From Streptomyces sp. 1331.2 (GTDB taxonomy: Bacteria; Actinomycetota; Actinomycetes; Streptomycetales; Streptomycetaceae): 64,000 bases of DNA. Below, piece after piece: positions 9,402-16,710 of the stretch. The position numbers were made by a program, and so were the translations under genes. Location of the stretch: NCBI RefSeq assembly GCF_900199205.1, contig NZ_OBMJ01000001.1, forward strand, positions 1,860,001 through 1,924,000, read 5' to 3'. The notes beneath the pieces are model-generated. The model was not told the DNA's origin, did not search any database, and saw nothing but the letters and a program-made list of their open reading frames with translations. Each line of letters opens with the position of its first letter. Position 1 is the first letter of the stretch.

Positions 9402-9501
9402 AGCCCGGACTCCCTGCGCGGCTCCGCCATGACGCCCCCTCTCCTGCGGTGTCGTCTGCTGTGACGTCAGGGCCACCCTTGCACACGGCACTGACAGTCC
9501 G

Positions 9502-10173
9502 TCAGGCCCGCGGCCCCGCCCCCTCCCGGGCCTCGCCGTTGCGCACGGCCCAGAGCGCGGCCTGGGTGCGGTCGGCGAGGTCCAGCTTCATCAGGATGTT
9601 GGAGACGTGCGTCTTGACCGTCTTCTCCGACAGGTGCAGGCTGCGCGCGATCTCCCGGTTGGAGCGCCCGTCGGCGATGTGGCCGAGCACCTCGCGCTCG
9701 CGCTCGGTGAGGGTGCCGCCGCGGCCCTGCGGCGCGCGCGGGCCGTCCTCGGAGAGCAGGGCCTCGGCCAGCTCCGGCTGGAGCAGCACGTGGCCGGCGT
9801 GCACCGAGCGGATCGCACCGGCCAGCGCCTCCGGGTCCACGTCCTTGTAGACGTACCCGGCGGCGCCGGCCCGCAGCGCGGGGACCATCGTGCGGTGCTC
9901 GGTGAAGCTGGTGACGATCAGGATGCGGGCCCGGCTGCCCTCCCCCTTGAGCGTGCGCAGTGCCTCGATCCCGTCGACACCGGGCATCTTGAGGTCCATC
10001 AGGACGACGTCGGGGTCCAGTTCGCGGGCCCGCTCGACGCCCTCCGCCCCGTCGGCGGCCTCCCCGACCACCTCGATGTCGTCCTGGACCTCCAGGAAGG
10101 TGCGCAGTCCGCGCCGGACCACCTGGTGGTCATCGACCAGCAGGACGCGGATCGACGGTGTGCTCTCAGGCAC
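9502..10173 (-). CDS. NarL/LuxR-family response regulator
   Basis: DNA-binding response regulator of 223 residues. Receiver domain at about 8-122 has the acidic pair DD (14-15), phospho-acceptor D60 in DPDVVLMDLKMPG, conserved T/S in VTSF and K in YVYKDV. The C-terminal HTH is of the LuxR type (LTEREREVLGHIADGRSNREIA, then LHLSEKTVKTHVSNI). GTG at 10173 was chosen because it overlaps the end of the kinase gene by 8 bases and leaves the receiver intact, giving translational coupling; longer starts would read deep into the kinase gene. Its partner is the GAF histidine kinase immediately upstream. The pair resembles DevS/DevR-type systems in domain type. Confidence 0.92.
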   Translation of the reverse strand: MPESTPSIRVLLVDDHQVVRRGLRTFLEVQDDIEVVGEAADGAEGVERARELDPDVVLMDLKMPGVDGIEALRTLKGEGSRARILIVTSFTEHRTMVPALRAGAAGYVYKDVDPEALAGAIRSVHAGHVLLQPELAEALLSEDGPRAPQGRGGTLTEREREVLGHIADGRSNREIARSLHLSEKTVKTHVSNILMKLDLADRTQAALWAVRNGEAREGAGPRA

Positions 10174-11365
10174 CGGGGACCTCCATCTCGACGAGCGTCC
10201 CCCGGCCGGGGGCCGACTCCAGGGTGAGCGTGCCGCCGACGGCGGCCGCACGGTCGCGCATCGAGGCCAGGCCGAGGTGGCGGCCGGCCCGGCGCACGGA
10301 TTCGGGGTCGAAGCCGCGCCCGTCGTCGCGCACCTGCAGCACGGCGCCGCGCGCGGGCGTCCCGGCCAGGGTGACGGTGACCCGGCCGGCGCCGGAGTGG
10401 CGCAGCGCGTTGTGCAGCGCCTCCTGGGCGACCCGCAGCAGCGCGGCCTCCTGGGCGGGCGGCAGGGCGCGCACGCCGTCGGCGGCGAAGGCGACGTCGG
10501 CGGTGTGCGCCCGGTCGAGGACCTGCACCTGGGAGGCGAGGGTGGCGCTCAGCCCGTCCTCCTCCAGTGCGGCCGGGCGCAGTTCCACCACGACGGCGCG
10601 CAGTTCGTCGGCGGCCTCGGCGGCCAGCCGGGCGACCTCGGCGAGTTCGGCCCGGGCCCGGGCCGGGTCGCGGTCGACGAGCTTGGCGGCGGCCTTGGCG
10701 GTCAGCCGCAGCGAGAAGAGCTTCTGCGAGACGGCGTCGTGCAGGTCGTGGGCGATCCGGGCGCGCTCGCCGGCCAGGGTGAGCTCGCGGCTGCGCTCGT
10801 ACAGCCGGGCGTTGGACAGGGCGAGGGCGGCGTGCGCGGCGAGGATCCGCAGCAGTTCCTCGTCGTGGTCGGTGAACAGGCCGCCGCCGCGCTTGTTGGC
10901 GAGGAAGATGACGCCCATCACCTGCGGTTCGTCCTCGGCCGCGTCGGTGTCCAGGATCGGCATGCCGAGGAAGGCGTCCATGTCGGGGTGGGCGGAGGGC
11001 CAGCCCTCGAAGGCGGGCGCCTTGCGGACGTCGGCGAGGCGGGTGGGCCCGGTCTCGTGCAGCATCGCGGCGAGCACGCCGTGCTGGCGGGGCAGCGGGC
11101 CGATCGCCCGCCACTGCTCGTCGGTGACGCCGTCGACCACGAACTGGGCGAAGCCGCCGTGGTCGTCGGGCACGCCCAGGGCCGCGTACTCGGCGCCGAG
11201 CAGGTCCCGGGCGGAGGCGGTGATGCGGCGCAGCACCTCCCGGACCTCCAGATGCCGGCTCATGGCGAGAAGTGCCTGGCTGACGGCCTCGATCCCGGAC
11301 AGGCAGGGGTCGCAGGCGGGCAGCGGGCCGTGCTGGGCCCGGTGGTCTCCTATGGTGCTGGGCAT
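10166..11365 (-). CDS. GAF-domain sensor histidine kinase (HisKA_3)
   Basis: Cytoplasmic sensor kinase of 399 residues without membrane helices. N-terminus has a close cysteine pair, C18 and C21 (PACDPCLSG), which could bind metal or sense redox but is unproven. One GAF domain spans about 40-190. The HisKA_3 dimerisation region has the phospho-acceptor H209 in RARIAHDLHDAVSQ, and the HATPase domain has the N box (EALHNALRHS) and G1 box (DDGRGFD). ATG at 11365 has TAGTTT ending 6 bases upstream, indicating leaderless expression. A palindrome at 11425-11438, about 50 bases upstream of that promoter, could be the binding site of its own regulator. Confidence 0.92.
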   Translation of the reverse strand: MPSTIGDHRAQHGPLPACDPCLSGIEAVSQALLAMSRHLEVREVLRRITASARDLLGAEYAALGVPDDHGGFAQFVVDGVTDEQWRAIGPLPRQHGVLAAMLHETGPTRLADVRKAPAFEGWPSAHPDMDAFLGMPILDTDAAEDEPQVMGVIFLANKRGGGLFTDHDEELLRILAAHAALALSNARLYERSRELTLAGERARIAHDLHDAVSQKLFSLRLTAKAAAKLVDRDPARARAELAEVARLAAEAADELRAVVVELRPAALEEDGLSATLASQVQVLDRAHTADVAFAADGVRALPPAQEAALLRVAQEALHNALRHSGAGRVTVTLAGTPARGAVLQVRDDGRGFDPESVRRAGRHLGLASMRDRAAAVGGTLTLESAPGRGTLVEMEVPGA

Positions 11366-11371
11366 ACCGCC

Positions 11372-11377
11372 AAACTA
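11372..11377 (-). promoter_or_regulatory. -10 element for leaderless sensor kinase transcript
   Basis: TAGTTT on the minus strand, 6 bases (GGCGGT), then the ATG at 11365; no ribosome site. Confidence 0.65.
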
Positions 11378-11424
11378 CCGCCGCGACCAGGACGGTCGCG
11401 TCCGCCTGCGGCCGCGCACGCAGC

Positions 11425-11438
11425 AGGTCCGGGGACCT
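11425..11438. promoter_or_regulatory. Palindrome upstream of the kinase/regulator operon
   Basis: AGGTCC-GG-GGACCT, a perfect 6+6 inverted repeat centred about 57 bases upstream of the -10 of the sensor kinase. NarL-type regulators bind short dyads of this size, so an autoregulatory site is plausible but only inferred. Confidence 0.35.
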
Positions 11439-11523
11439 AGGGCTGCGGGGCCCTCCCGCCCCGAGCCGAAGGGGCGCGCCGGTGCCGAAAGGGAGAAGCG
11501 AGGGAGCGCCGACCGTCGGTGCC

Positions 11524-11556
11524 GGGTCCGAGCGCCCCGGAGGCGAGCGGGCGAGC
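11524..11556 (-). repeat. Dispersed 30-bp repeat, copy 1 (intergenic)
   Basis: Read on the minus strand as sequence, this contains CGCCCGCTCGCCTCCGGG followed by GCGCTCGGACCC. Related copies occur at 46541-46574, 46616-46649 and 49263-49294. It differs from the 46541 copy at about three positions in the centre. Here it is intergenic; its opposite strand reads SERPGGERAS. Confidence 0.6.
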
Positions 11557-11559
11557 AAC

Positions 11560-11597
11560 AGAGGGCGGCCTCCCCCGACGCGGGAAGGCCGCCCTCT
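11560..11597 (-). terminator. Hairpin after the FHA-ABC gene
   Basis: Arms AGAGGGCGGCCT and AGGCCGCCCTCT (12 bp) around a 14-base loop, 17 bases beyond the stop of the FHA-ABC exporter gene on the minus strand. Confidence 0.8.
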
Positions 11598-11613
11598 TGC
11601 TCGGGTCCGGGCG

Positions 11614-14208
11614 TCAGCCCTTCTGCATGACCTCCGGCTCGTGCCGGCGCTGGAGCCGGGTCACGATGACGCCGATCACGACCGAGATCACGATCAGCAC
11701 GCCCGCGTCGATCGACCACTGGGCGACGGAGTGCGTCCACAGCGGGTCGTACTTGGGGTTCTGGAAGTCCTTGTTCCAGGGGCCCATCAGCTTCGACAGG
11801 TCGAGCGTGGTGGAGACGATGCCGGTGCCCCAGCGGGCCGGCATCAGCCAGGCGACCTGCTCCAGGCCGGGCTTGCTGAAGATCTGGAAGAGGCAGCCGG
11901 TGAAGACGACCTGGACGATGGCGAACATGACCAGCAGGGGCATGGTCTTCTCGGCGGTCTTCACCAGCGCGGAGATCATCAGGCCGAACATCATCGCGGC
12001 GAAGCTCAGCAGGATCATGCCGATGGTCATCTCGATGATCGGCAGGTTCTTGACGATCAGGCCGTGCGCGGGGAGCTTGCGCGGCAGGAAGCCGACGGCG
12101 GAGATGATGGCGCCCTGGATCACGCTGAAGATGCCCAGCACGATGATCTTGGACATCATGTACGCCGAGCGGGACAGGCCGGTGGCCCGCTCCCGTTCGT
12201 AGATCGCCCGTTCCTTGATCAACTCTCGGACCGAGTTGGCCGCGCCGGAGAAGCAGGCCCCGATCGCCAGGATCAGCATGATCGTCGCGGCCCCGCTGTT
12301 GAGCCCGAGCTGCGACTTCGGGTTGGGCGCGAGCCCCGGCGCGTTGGGGATCAGCACGCTGACCGCGCCGATGACCGCGGGCAGCAGTACCGACAGCGCG
12401 AGGAAGCCGCGGTCCGAGGCGAGCACGGACATGTAGCGCCGCATCAGCGTCCACAGCTGCGAGCCCCAGCTCTGCGGCTTGGGCGGGCGGATGGCCTCCT
12501 GGGCCACCTGGACGTGCTGCACCTCGCCCGCCTCCACGGTGGGGGCGGAGTACTGCTGGTAGTGCACCGAGCCGCGGTAGCGGCCGGCCCAGTCGTGGTC
12601 CGGGTAGTTCTCGAAGGCCTGGAAGACGTCCGCCCAGGTCTCGTAGCCGAAGAAGTGCAGCGCCTCGTCCGGCGGGCCGAAGTAGGCCACCGAACCGCCC
12701 GGCGCCATCACCAACAGCCGGTCGCAGAGCGCCAGTTCGGCCACCGAGTGGGTGACGACCAGGATCGTGCGGCCGTCGTCGGCCAGGCCGCGCAGCATCT
12801 GCATGACCTCGCGGTCCATGCCCGGGTCGAGGCCCGAGGTGGGCTCGTCCAGGAAGATCAGCGAGGGCTTGGTGAGCAGCTCCAGGGCGACCGAGACGCG
12901 CTTCTGCTGGCCGCCGGAGAGCGCGGTGATCTTGTTGTCGGCGCGCTTGTCCAGGCGCAGCTCGTACAGCACCTCGTCGATGCGGGCCTCGCGCTCGCGC
13001 GCCTCGGTGTCGCCGGGGAAGCGCAGCTGGGCCGCGTACTTGAGGCCCTTCCGGACGGTGAGCTCGCGGTGCAGGATCTCCGACTGCGGTACCAGGCCGA
13101 TGCGGGAGCGGAGTTCGGCGAACTGCTTGTAGAGGTTGCGCCCGTCGTACAGCACCTCGCCGCGGTCGGCGGGGCGGTAGCCGGTGAGGGCGCGCAGCAG
13201 GGTCGACTTGCCGGAGCCGGACGGGCCGATGACGGCGACCAGGGACTTCTCCGGGACGCCGAAGCTGACGTCGTTGAGCAGGATCTTCTTGCCGCCCTTG
13301 TGCTCGACCTCGACGGTCAGGTGGCGGGCGGAGAAGGAGACCGCGCCGGTGTCGACGAACTCCTGCAGCTGGTCGCCGACCAGCACGAAGCTGGAGTGGC
13401 CGACGGTCAGCCGGTCCTGCGGGCCCATCAGCTGACGCTGCACCCGCTGGCCGTTGAGGAAGATGCCGTTGTGGCTGCCGAGGTCGACGATCTCGTAGCG
13501 GCCGTCCGGGAGCTGGCGCAGCTCGGCGTGGTGGCGGGAGACCTGGAGGTCGGACACCACGATGTCGTTGTCGAGCGCGCGACCGATCCGGACGGTGTTC
13601 ATGCCCGCGGTCAGGTTGCGGATCATGGTCGGCTGCGGGCCGGCGCCGTGCTGCTGCGGGGGCTGGAGGCCCTGCTGCTGCGGGAAGCCCTGCCCCGGCG
13701 GGAAGCCCTGCTGCTGCGGGAAGCCCTGCTGGGGCTGCGGTGCGTACTGCTGCTGCGGGAACGGCTGCTGGGCCTGCGGCTGACCCGCCCAGCCCTGCTG
13801 CTGCGGCTGCTGGTACGGGTCCTGCTGCGGCCAACCCGGCTGCTGCGGCTGCGGCACCGGACCGCGGCTGGTGGCGGCCTCGTGGATCGGGGTGGCCTGC
13901 GGGGCGGCGGCGTGCGCGGGCGCGGAGAAGCCGAGCCGGGGGCCGTTCTCCGGGTTGCCCAGGTTGACCACGGCGCCGGGGAACAGCTGCGCCTGCATGG
14001 TGCGGGCGCCGGCCACGTACGTGCCGTTGGTGCTGCCGTGGTCGTCCAGCTGCCAACCGCTGCCGTTGAAGCTGATGGTCCCGTGGTGCCAGGAGACCCT
14101 GGCGTCGTCGAACGGGAAGTCCGACTGCGGGTTGCGCCCGATGGTGTAGGACCGCCCGGGCTCCAGAGTCCGCTGCTGTCCGTTGATCTCGATGACGAGT
14201 TGCGGCAC
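11614..14208 (-). CDS. ABC exporter with two FHA domains (Rv1747-like)
   Basis: Fusion of regulatory and transport domains in 864 residues. Order: FHA-1 (about 1-90, YTIGRNPQSDFPFDD and GSTNGTYV), a Gln/Pro-rich linker (about 110-195), FHA-2 (about 200-275, VRIGRALDNDIVVSD and SRHHAEL), an ABC ATPase (Walker A GPSGSGKST, signature LSGGQQKRVSVALEL, Walker B LIFLDEPTSGLD) and a C-terminal ABC2-type membrane domain with about six helices. The same architecture is known in mycobacterial Rv1747, where Ser/Thr kinases phosphorylate the protein and the FHA domains bind phosphothreonine; the cargo remains uncertain. No kinase gene is nearby. GTG 14208 gives PQLVIEINGQQ; the ribosome site is weak. A BldD-box-like sequence lies at 14322-14334, upstream of both this gene and serB. 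Confidence 0.92.
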   Translation of the reverse strand: MPQLVIEINGQQRTLEPGRSYTIGRNPQSDFPFDDARVSWHHGTISFNGSGWQLDDHGSTNGTYVAGARTMQAQLFPGAVVNLGNPENGPRLGFSAPAHAAAPQATPIHEAATSRGPVPQPQQPGWPQQDPYQQPQQQGWAGQPQAQQPFPQQQYAPQPQQGFPQQQGFPPGQGFPQQQGLQPPQQHGAGPQPTMIRNLTAGMNTVRIGRALDNDIVVSDLQVSRHHAELRQLPDGRYEIVDLGSHNGIFLNGQRVQRQLMGPQDRLTVGHSSFVLVGDQLQEFVDTGAVSFSARHLTVEVEHKGGKKILLNDVSFGVPEKSLVAVIGPSGSGKSTLLRALTGYRPADRGEVLYDGRNLYKQFAELRSRIGLVPQSEILHRELTVRKGLKYAAQLRFPGDTEAREREARIDEVLYELRLDKRADNKITALSGGQQKRVSVALELLTKPSLIFLDEPTSGLDPGMDREVMQMLRGLADDGRTILVVTHSVAELALCDRLLVMAPGGSVAYFGPPDEALHFFGYETWADVFQAFENYPDHDWAGRYRGSVHYQQYSAPTVEAGEVQHVQVAQEAIRPPKPQSWGSQLWTLMRRYMSVLASDRGFLALSVLLPAVIGAVSVLIPNAPGLAPNPKSQLGLNSGAATIMLILAIGACFSGAANSVRELIKERAIYERERATGLSRSAYMMSKIIVLGIFSVIQGAIISAVGFLPRKLPAHGLIVKNLPIIEMTIGMILLSFAAMMFGLMISALVKTAEKTMPLLVMFAIVQVVFTGCLFQIFSKPGLEQVAWLMPARWGTGIVSTTLDLSKLMGPWNKDFQNPKYDPLWTHSVAQWSIDAGVLIVISVVIGVIVTRLQRRHEPEVMQKG

Positions 14209-14319
14209 TGCTCGCCTGCCCCGCTCTCTCGGTTCCCCCGAATTGTGGCCCCCGGCCGGGAGGGCGATGTTCCTGTGACTGACGGGGGGAATCATTCCAG
14301 CCCGCCGACCGTCGGTGAA

Positions 14320-14336
14320 AGTCACCCCGGGTGACT
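14320..14336. promoter_or_regulatory. BldD-box-like inverted repeat
   Basis: AGTCACC-CCG-GGTGACT, a perfect 7+7 repeat. Positions 14322-14334 fit the published BldD consensus TNACNC(A/T)GNGTNA except for C at the central A/T. It lies between the divergent FHA-ABC and serB genes. Confidence 0.4.
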
Positions 14337-14432
14337 GTGACCAGGCTGCTACCGGAGCCCCGGCCCGTGGCGTCCCGCGAGGTGGGACAGGTGCTCTCGG
14401 CCCGCCGGGCGACGGGTAGCGTGGGAGGCACC

Positions 14433-15689
14433 ATGAACGCATCGCCCCTGGCCGCTGAGCCCCTCCCCGCCGCCCAGCACCGGACCGCGGACGAGCGCAC
14501 CCTGCTCGTCAAGGTGTTCGGCAAGGACCGCCCCGGCATCACCGCCGGCCTCTTCGCGACACTGGCAGGCTTCGGCGTCGACGTCATCGACATCGAGCAG
14601 GTCTTGACCCGTGGCCGCATCACGCTGTGTGCCCTGGTCACCCCGCCCACCGCCCCCGGCGCCGAGGGTGGGCTGCGGGCCACCGTCCACCGCTGGGCCG
14701 AGGAGCAGAAGCTCCAGGCCGAGATCCTCTCCGGCATCGGCGACAACCGGCCGCGCCGCGAGGGCCGTTCGCACGTCACGGTGCTCGGCAACCCGCTGAC
14801 CGCCGCCGCCGTCTCCGCCCTGACCTCCCGGATCACCGCGGCGGGCGGCAACATCGACCGTGTCTTCCGCCTCGCCAAGTACCCGGTGACGGCCGTCGAA
14901 CTGTTCGTCTCCGGCGTGGCCACCGAGGAACTGCGGGCCGAGCTGGCCCAGGAGGCGGCCACCCAGCGGGTGGACGTCGCCGTGGTGGCGGCCGGGCTGG
15001 AGCGCCGGGCCAAGCGCCTGGTGGTCATGGACGTCGACTCCACCCTCATCCAGGACGAGGTGATCGAGCTGTTCGCCGCCCACGCGGGCTGCGAGGAGCA
15101 GGTCGCCGAGGTGACGGCGGCGGCGATGCGGGGCGAGCTGGACTTCGCCGAGTCGCTGCACGCCCGGGTGGCGCTGCTGGCCGGGCTGGACGCCTCGGTG
15201 ACGGAGAAGGTCCGCGCGGAGGTCCGCTTCACGCCGGGCGCCCGCACCCTGATCCGTACGCTGCAGCGCCTGGGCTTCCAGGTCGCGGTGGTGTCCGGCG
15301 GGTTCACCCAGGTCACCGACCACCTGGTGGCGGAGCTGGGGCTGGACTTCGCGGCCGCCAACACCCTGGAGGTGGTGGACGGCAAGTTCACCGGCCGGGT
15401 GCTCGGCGAGATCGTGGACCGGGCCGGCAAGGCCCGCTGGCTGGCCCGCTTCGCCGAGCAGGCGAAGGTGCCGCTGGAGCAGACGGTGGCGATCGGCGAC
15501 GGCGCCAACGACCTGGACATGCTGAACGCGGCCGGGCTCGGGGTGGCCTTCAACGCCAAGCCGGTGGTGCGCGAGGCCGCCGACACCGCGGTGAACGTGC
15601 CGTTCCTGGACACCGTGCTCTACCTGCTGGGCATCACCCGTGAGGAGGTCGAGGCGGCCGACGCGCTGCACGGCACCCCCACCGAGTGA
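14433..15689 (+). CDS. serB: Phosphoserine phosphatase SerB
   Basis: Last step of serine synthesis: hydrolyses O-phosphoserine to serine. The 418-residue product has two N-terminal ACT-type domains (about 22-100 and 112-185, the first starting LLVKVFGKDRPGITAGLF) and a C-terminal HAD phosphatase domain with the nucleophile motif DVDST at 200-204 (D200 nucleophile, D202 acid/base), and the late motif GDGANDLDML. The double-ACT form matches SerB2 of mycobacteria, where the ACT domains give feedback sensing. ATG 14433 has GGGAGG 4 bases upstream. The nearest downstream gene is convergent and separated by a perfect palindrome. Confidence 0.95.
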   Translation: MNASPLAAEPLPAAQHRTADERTLLVKVFGKDRPGITAGLFATLAGFGVDVIDIEQVLTRGRITLCALVTPPTAPGAEGGLRATVHRWAEEQKLQAEILSGIGDNRPRREGRSHVTVLGNPLTAAAVSALTSRITAAGGNIDRVFRLAKYPVTAVELFVSGVATEELRAELAQEAATQRVDVAVVAAGLERRAKRLVVMDVDSTLIQDEVIELFAAHAGCEEQVAEVTAAAMRGELDFAESLHARVALLAGLDASVTEKVRAEVRFTPGARTLIRTLQRLGFQVAVVSGGFTQVTDHLVAELGLDFAAANTLEVVDGKFTGRVLGEIVDRAGKARWLARFAEQAKVPLEQTVAIGDGANDLDMLNAAGLGVAFNAKPVVREAADTAVNVPFLDTVLYLLGITREEVEAADALHGTPTE

Positions 15690-15729
15690 CGGACCCTCCC
15701 CGGCCCCTGAGGAGGGCCCACGGAGGCAG

Positions 15730-15765
15730 CTGAGGGGCGTGCGGATCGATCCGCACGCCCCTCAG
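15730..15765. terminator. Perfect palindrome, bidirectional terminator
   Basis: A 36-base perfect palindrome (CTGAGGGGCGTGCGGATC and its complement, no spacer) between convergent serB and the SixA-like gene; likely serves both. Confidence 0.85.
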
Positions 15766-15778
15766 GTGGTTCAGGCCG

Positions 15779-16306
15779 TCAGTCCTGCGGCGTGTAGTAC
15801 GAGACCAGCTCGGCGACACCCGGCTCGACGCCCTTCCACGACCCGTCGAAGCTGAGCACCGCGATCGCCGCCGTCGGGAAGCCGCCGAGGCGCAGCCGCT
15901 CCAGCGCGTCCCGGTCGCCCGCGTCCCCGGCCAGCACCTGGGTCAGCCCCAGCACCCCGGGGTTGTGGCCGACCAGCACCAGGTCCGAGTACTCCTCCGG
16001 GGTCTCCTGGAGGACGGTGATGATCTCGCCGGGGCTGGCCTCGTAGATCCGGTCCTCGTAGACGGTCTTGCGGGCCCGCTTGGGCAGCTCGTGCGCCGCC
16101 AGCTTCCACGTCTCGCGGGTGCGCAGGGCGGTGGAGCAGAGCACGTAGTCGGGGTTGATGCCGGAGTCGACCAGCCAGCGGCCGGCGTCCGGGGCCTGGT
16201 GGCGGCCCCGGTCGGCCAGCGGCCGCTCATGGTCGTCCACGCCGTTCGGCCAGTCGGCCTTGGCATGGCGGAGAACGATGATCCTGCGGGGCGTGTCGGC
16301 GCTCAT
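15779..16306 (-). CDS. SixA-type histidine phosphatase
   Basis: Cytoplasmic phosphoglycerate-mutase-fold phosphatase of 175 residues. The RHG signature is present as LRHAKADWP near the N-terminus, with the later conserved Arg in TALRTRETW and the C-terminal His in VLVGHNPGV. This spacing matches SixA, which dephosphorylates phospho-histidine proteins such as ArcB or PtsN-type domains in proteobacteria; the actinobacterial target is unknown. ATG 16306 (SADTPRRIIVLRHAK) was chosen. No clear ribosome site precedes it; a TTG at 16315 is an alternative start. Confidence 0.85.
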   Translation of the reverse strand: MSADTPRRIIVLRHAKADWPNGVDDHERPLADRGRHQAPDAGRWLVDSGINPDYVLCSTALRTRETWKLAAHELPKRARKTVYEDRIYEASPGEIITVLQETPEEYSDLVLVGHNPGVLGLTQVLAGDAGDRDALERLRLGGFPTAAIAVLSFDGSWKGVEPGVAELVSYYTPQD

Positions 16307-16387
16307 ACCCAGCAAGCTTGGCAGAAAAGCGGCCCGGGGGCGCGATGCTCCCGGATGCCGCCACTCGCAGGGGTGGCGGGTGCCGTC

Positions 16388-16408
16388 ACACCCCGTTCAC
16401 CGGGGTGT
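16388..16408 (-). terminator. Hairpin after the small membrane protein gene
   Basis: ACACCCCG-TTCAC-CGGGGTGT, 8-bp perfect stem, 43 bases past the stop of the 16451-16573 gene on the minus strand. Confidence 0.6.
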
Positions 16409-16450
16409 CGGACGGCGGACAGCCGGCGGCGGACGGCAGCCGGTAGGCCG

Positions 16451-16573
16451 TCAGCCCAGCGAGGTGGCGACGGAGGCGATGACCGCCACCAGCACCACGA
16501 TGGCGGCGAAGGCCAGGGCGATACGGCCGAGCTGCTTGCGGCCGTCGGTCGGGTTCGGGTCGAGAACGGGCAT
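16451..16573 (-). CDS. Small single-helix membrane protein (SGM_5486-like)
   Basis: Forty residues: a polar start MPVLDPNPTDGRKQLGR followed by one membrane helix (about 18-38, ALAFAAIVVLVAVIASVATS). The start and layout match the small actinobacterial family named for SGM_5486, usually found next to CynX/NimT-type transporters, which is exactly the context here: the transporter gene lies upstream on the same strand with 124 bases between. It may be an accessory subunit of that transporter (inference). GGGAG lies 10 bases upstream of the ATG. Confidence 0.8.
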   Translation of the reverse strand: MPVLDPNPTDGRKQLGRIALAFAAIVVLVAVIASVATSLG

Positions 16574-16636
16574 GTCGGGAATTCTCCCATCCCCGACACG
16601 CCCGCCCCGCGGTGGCCCCGCCTTCTTGGTCGGGCC

Positions 16637-16710
16637 TTGACCGGCGTCAGGCCTCGACCGGCCTCAGCCCTTGACCGGCGTCAGGCCTCGACCGGCCTCA
16701 GCCCTTGACC
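16637..16710. repeat. 34-bp tandem duplication spanning the MFS stop codon
   Basis: Two identical 34-base units (16637-16670 and 16671-16704, each starting TTGACCGGCGTCAGGCC) plus 6 bases of a third. The stop codon of the MFS gene (16698-16700) lies inside the second unit and is duplicated in the first. Confidence 0.9.

Noticed and set aside
9424..9462. Eleven-codon plus-strand frame in the gap after the 8521 gene
   Set aside because: No ribosome site or promoter; lies past a strong terminator hairpin.
11375..15613. Minus-strand open frame of about 1400 codons
   Set aside because: It is out of frame with the FHA-ABC gene and antisense to serB. Both of those have clear domains and correct codon bias.
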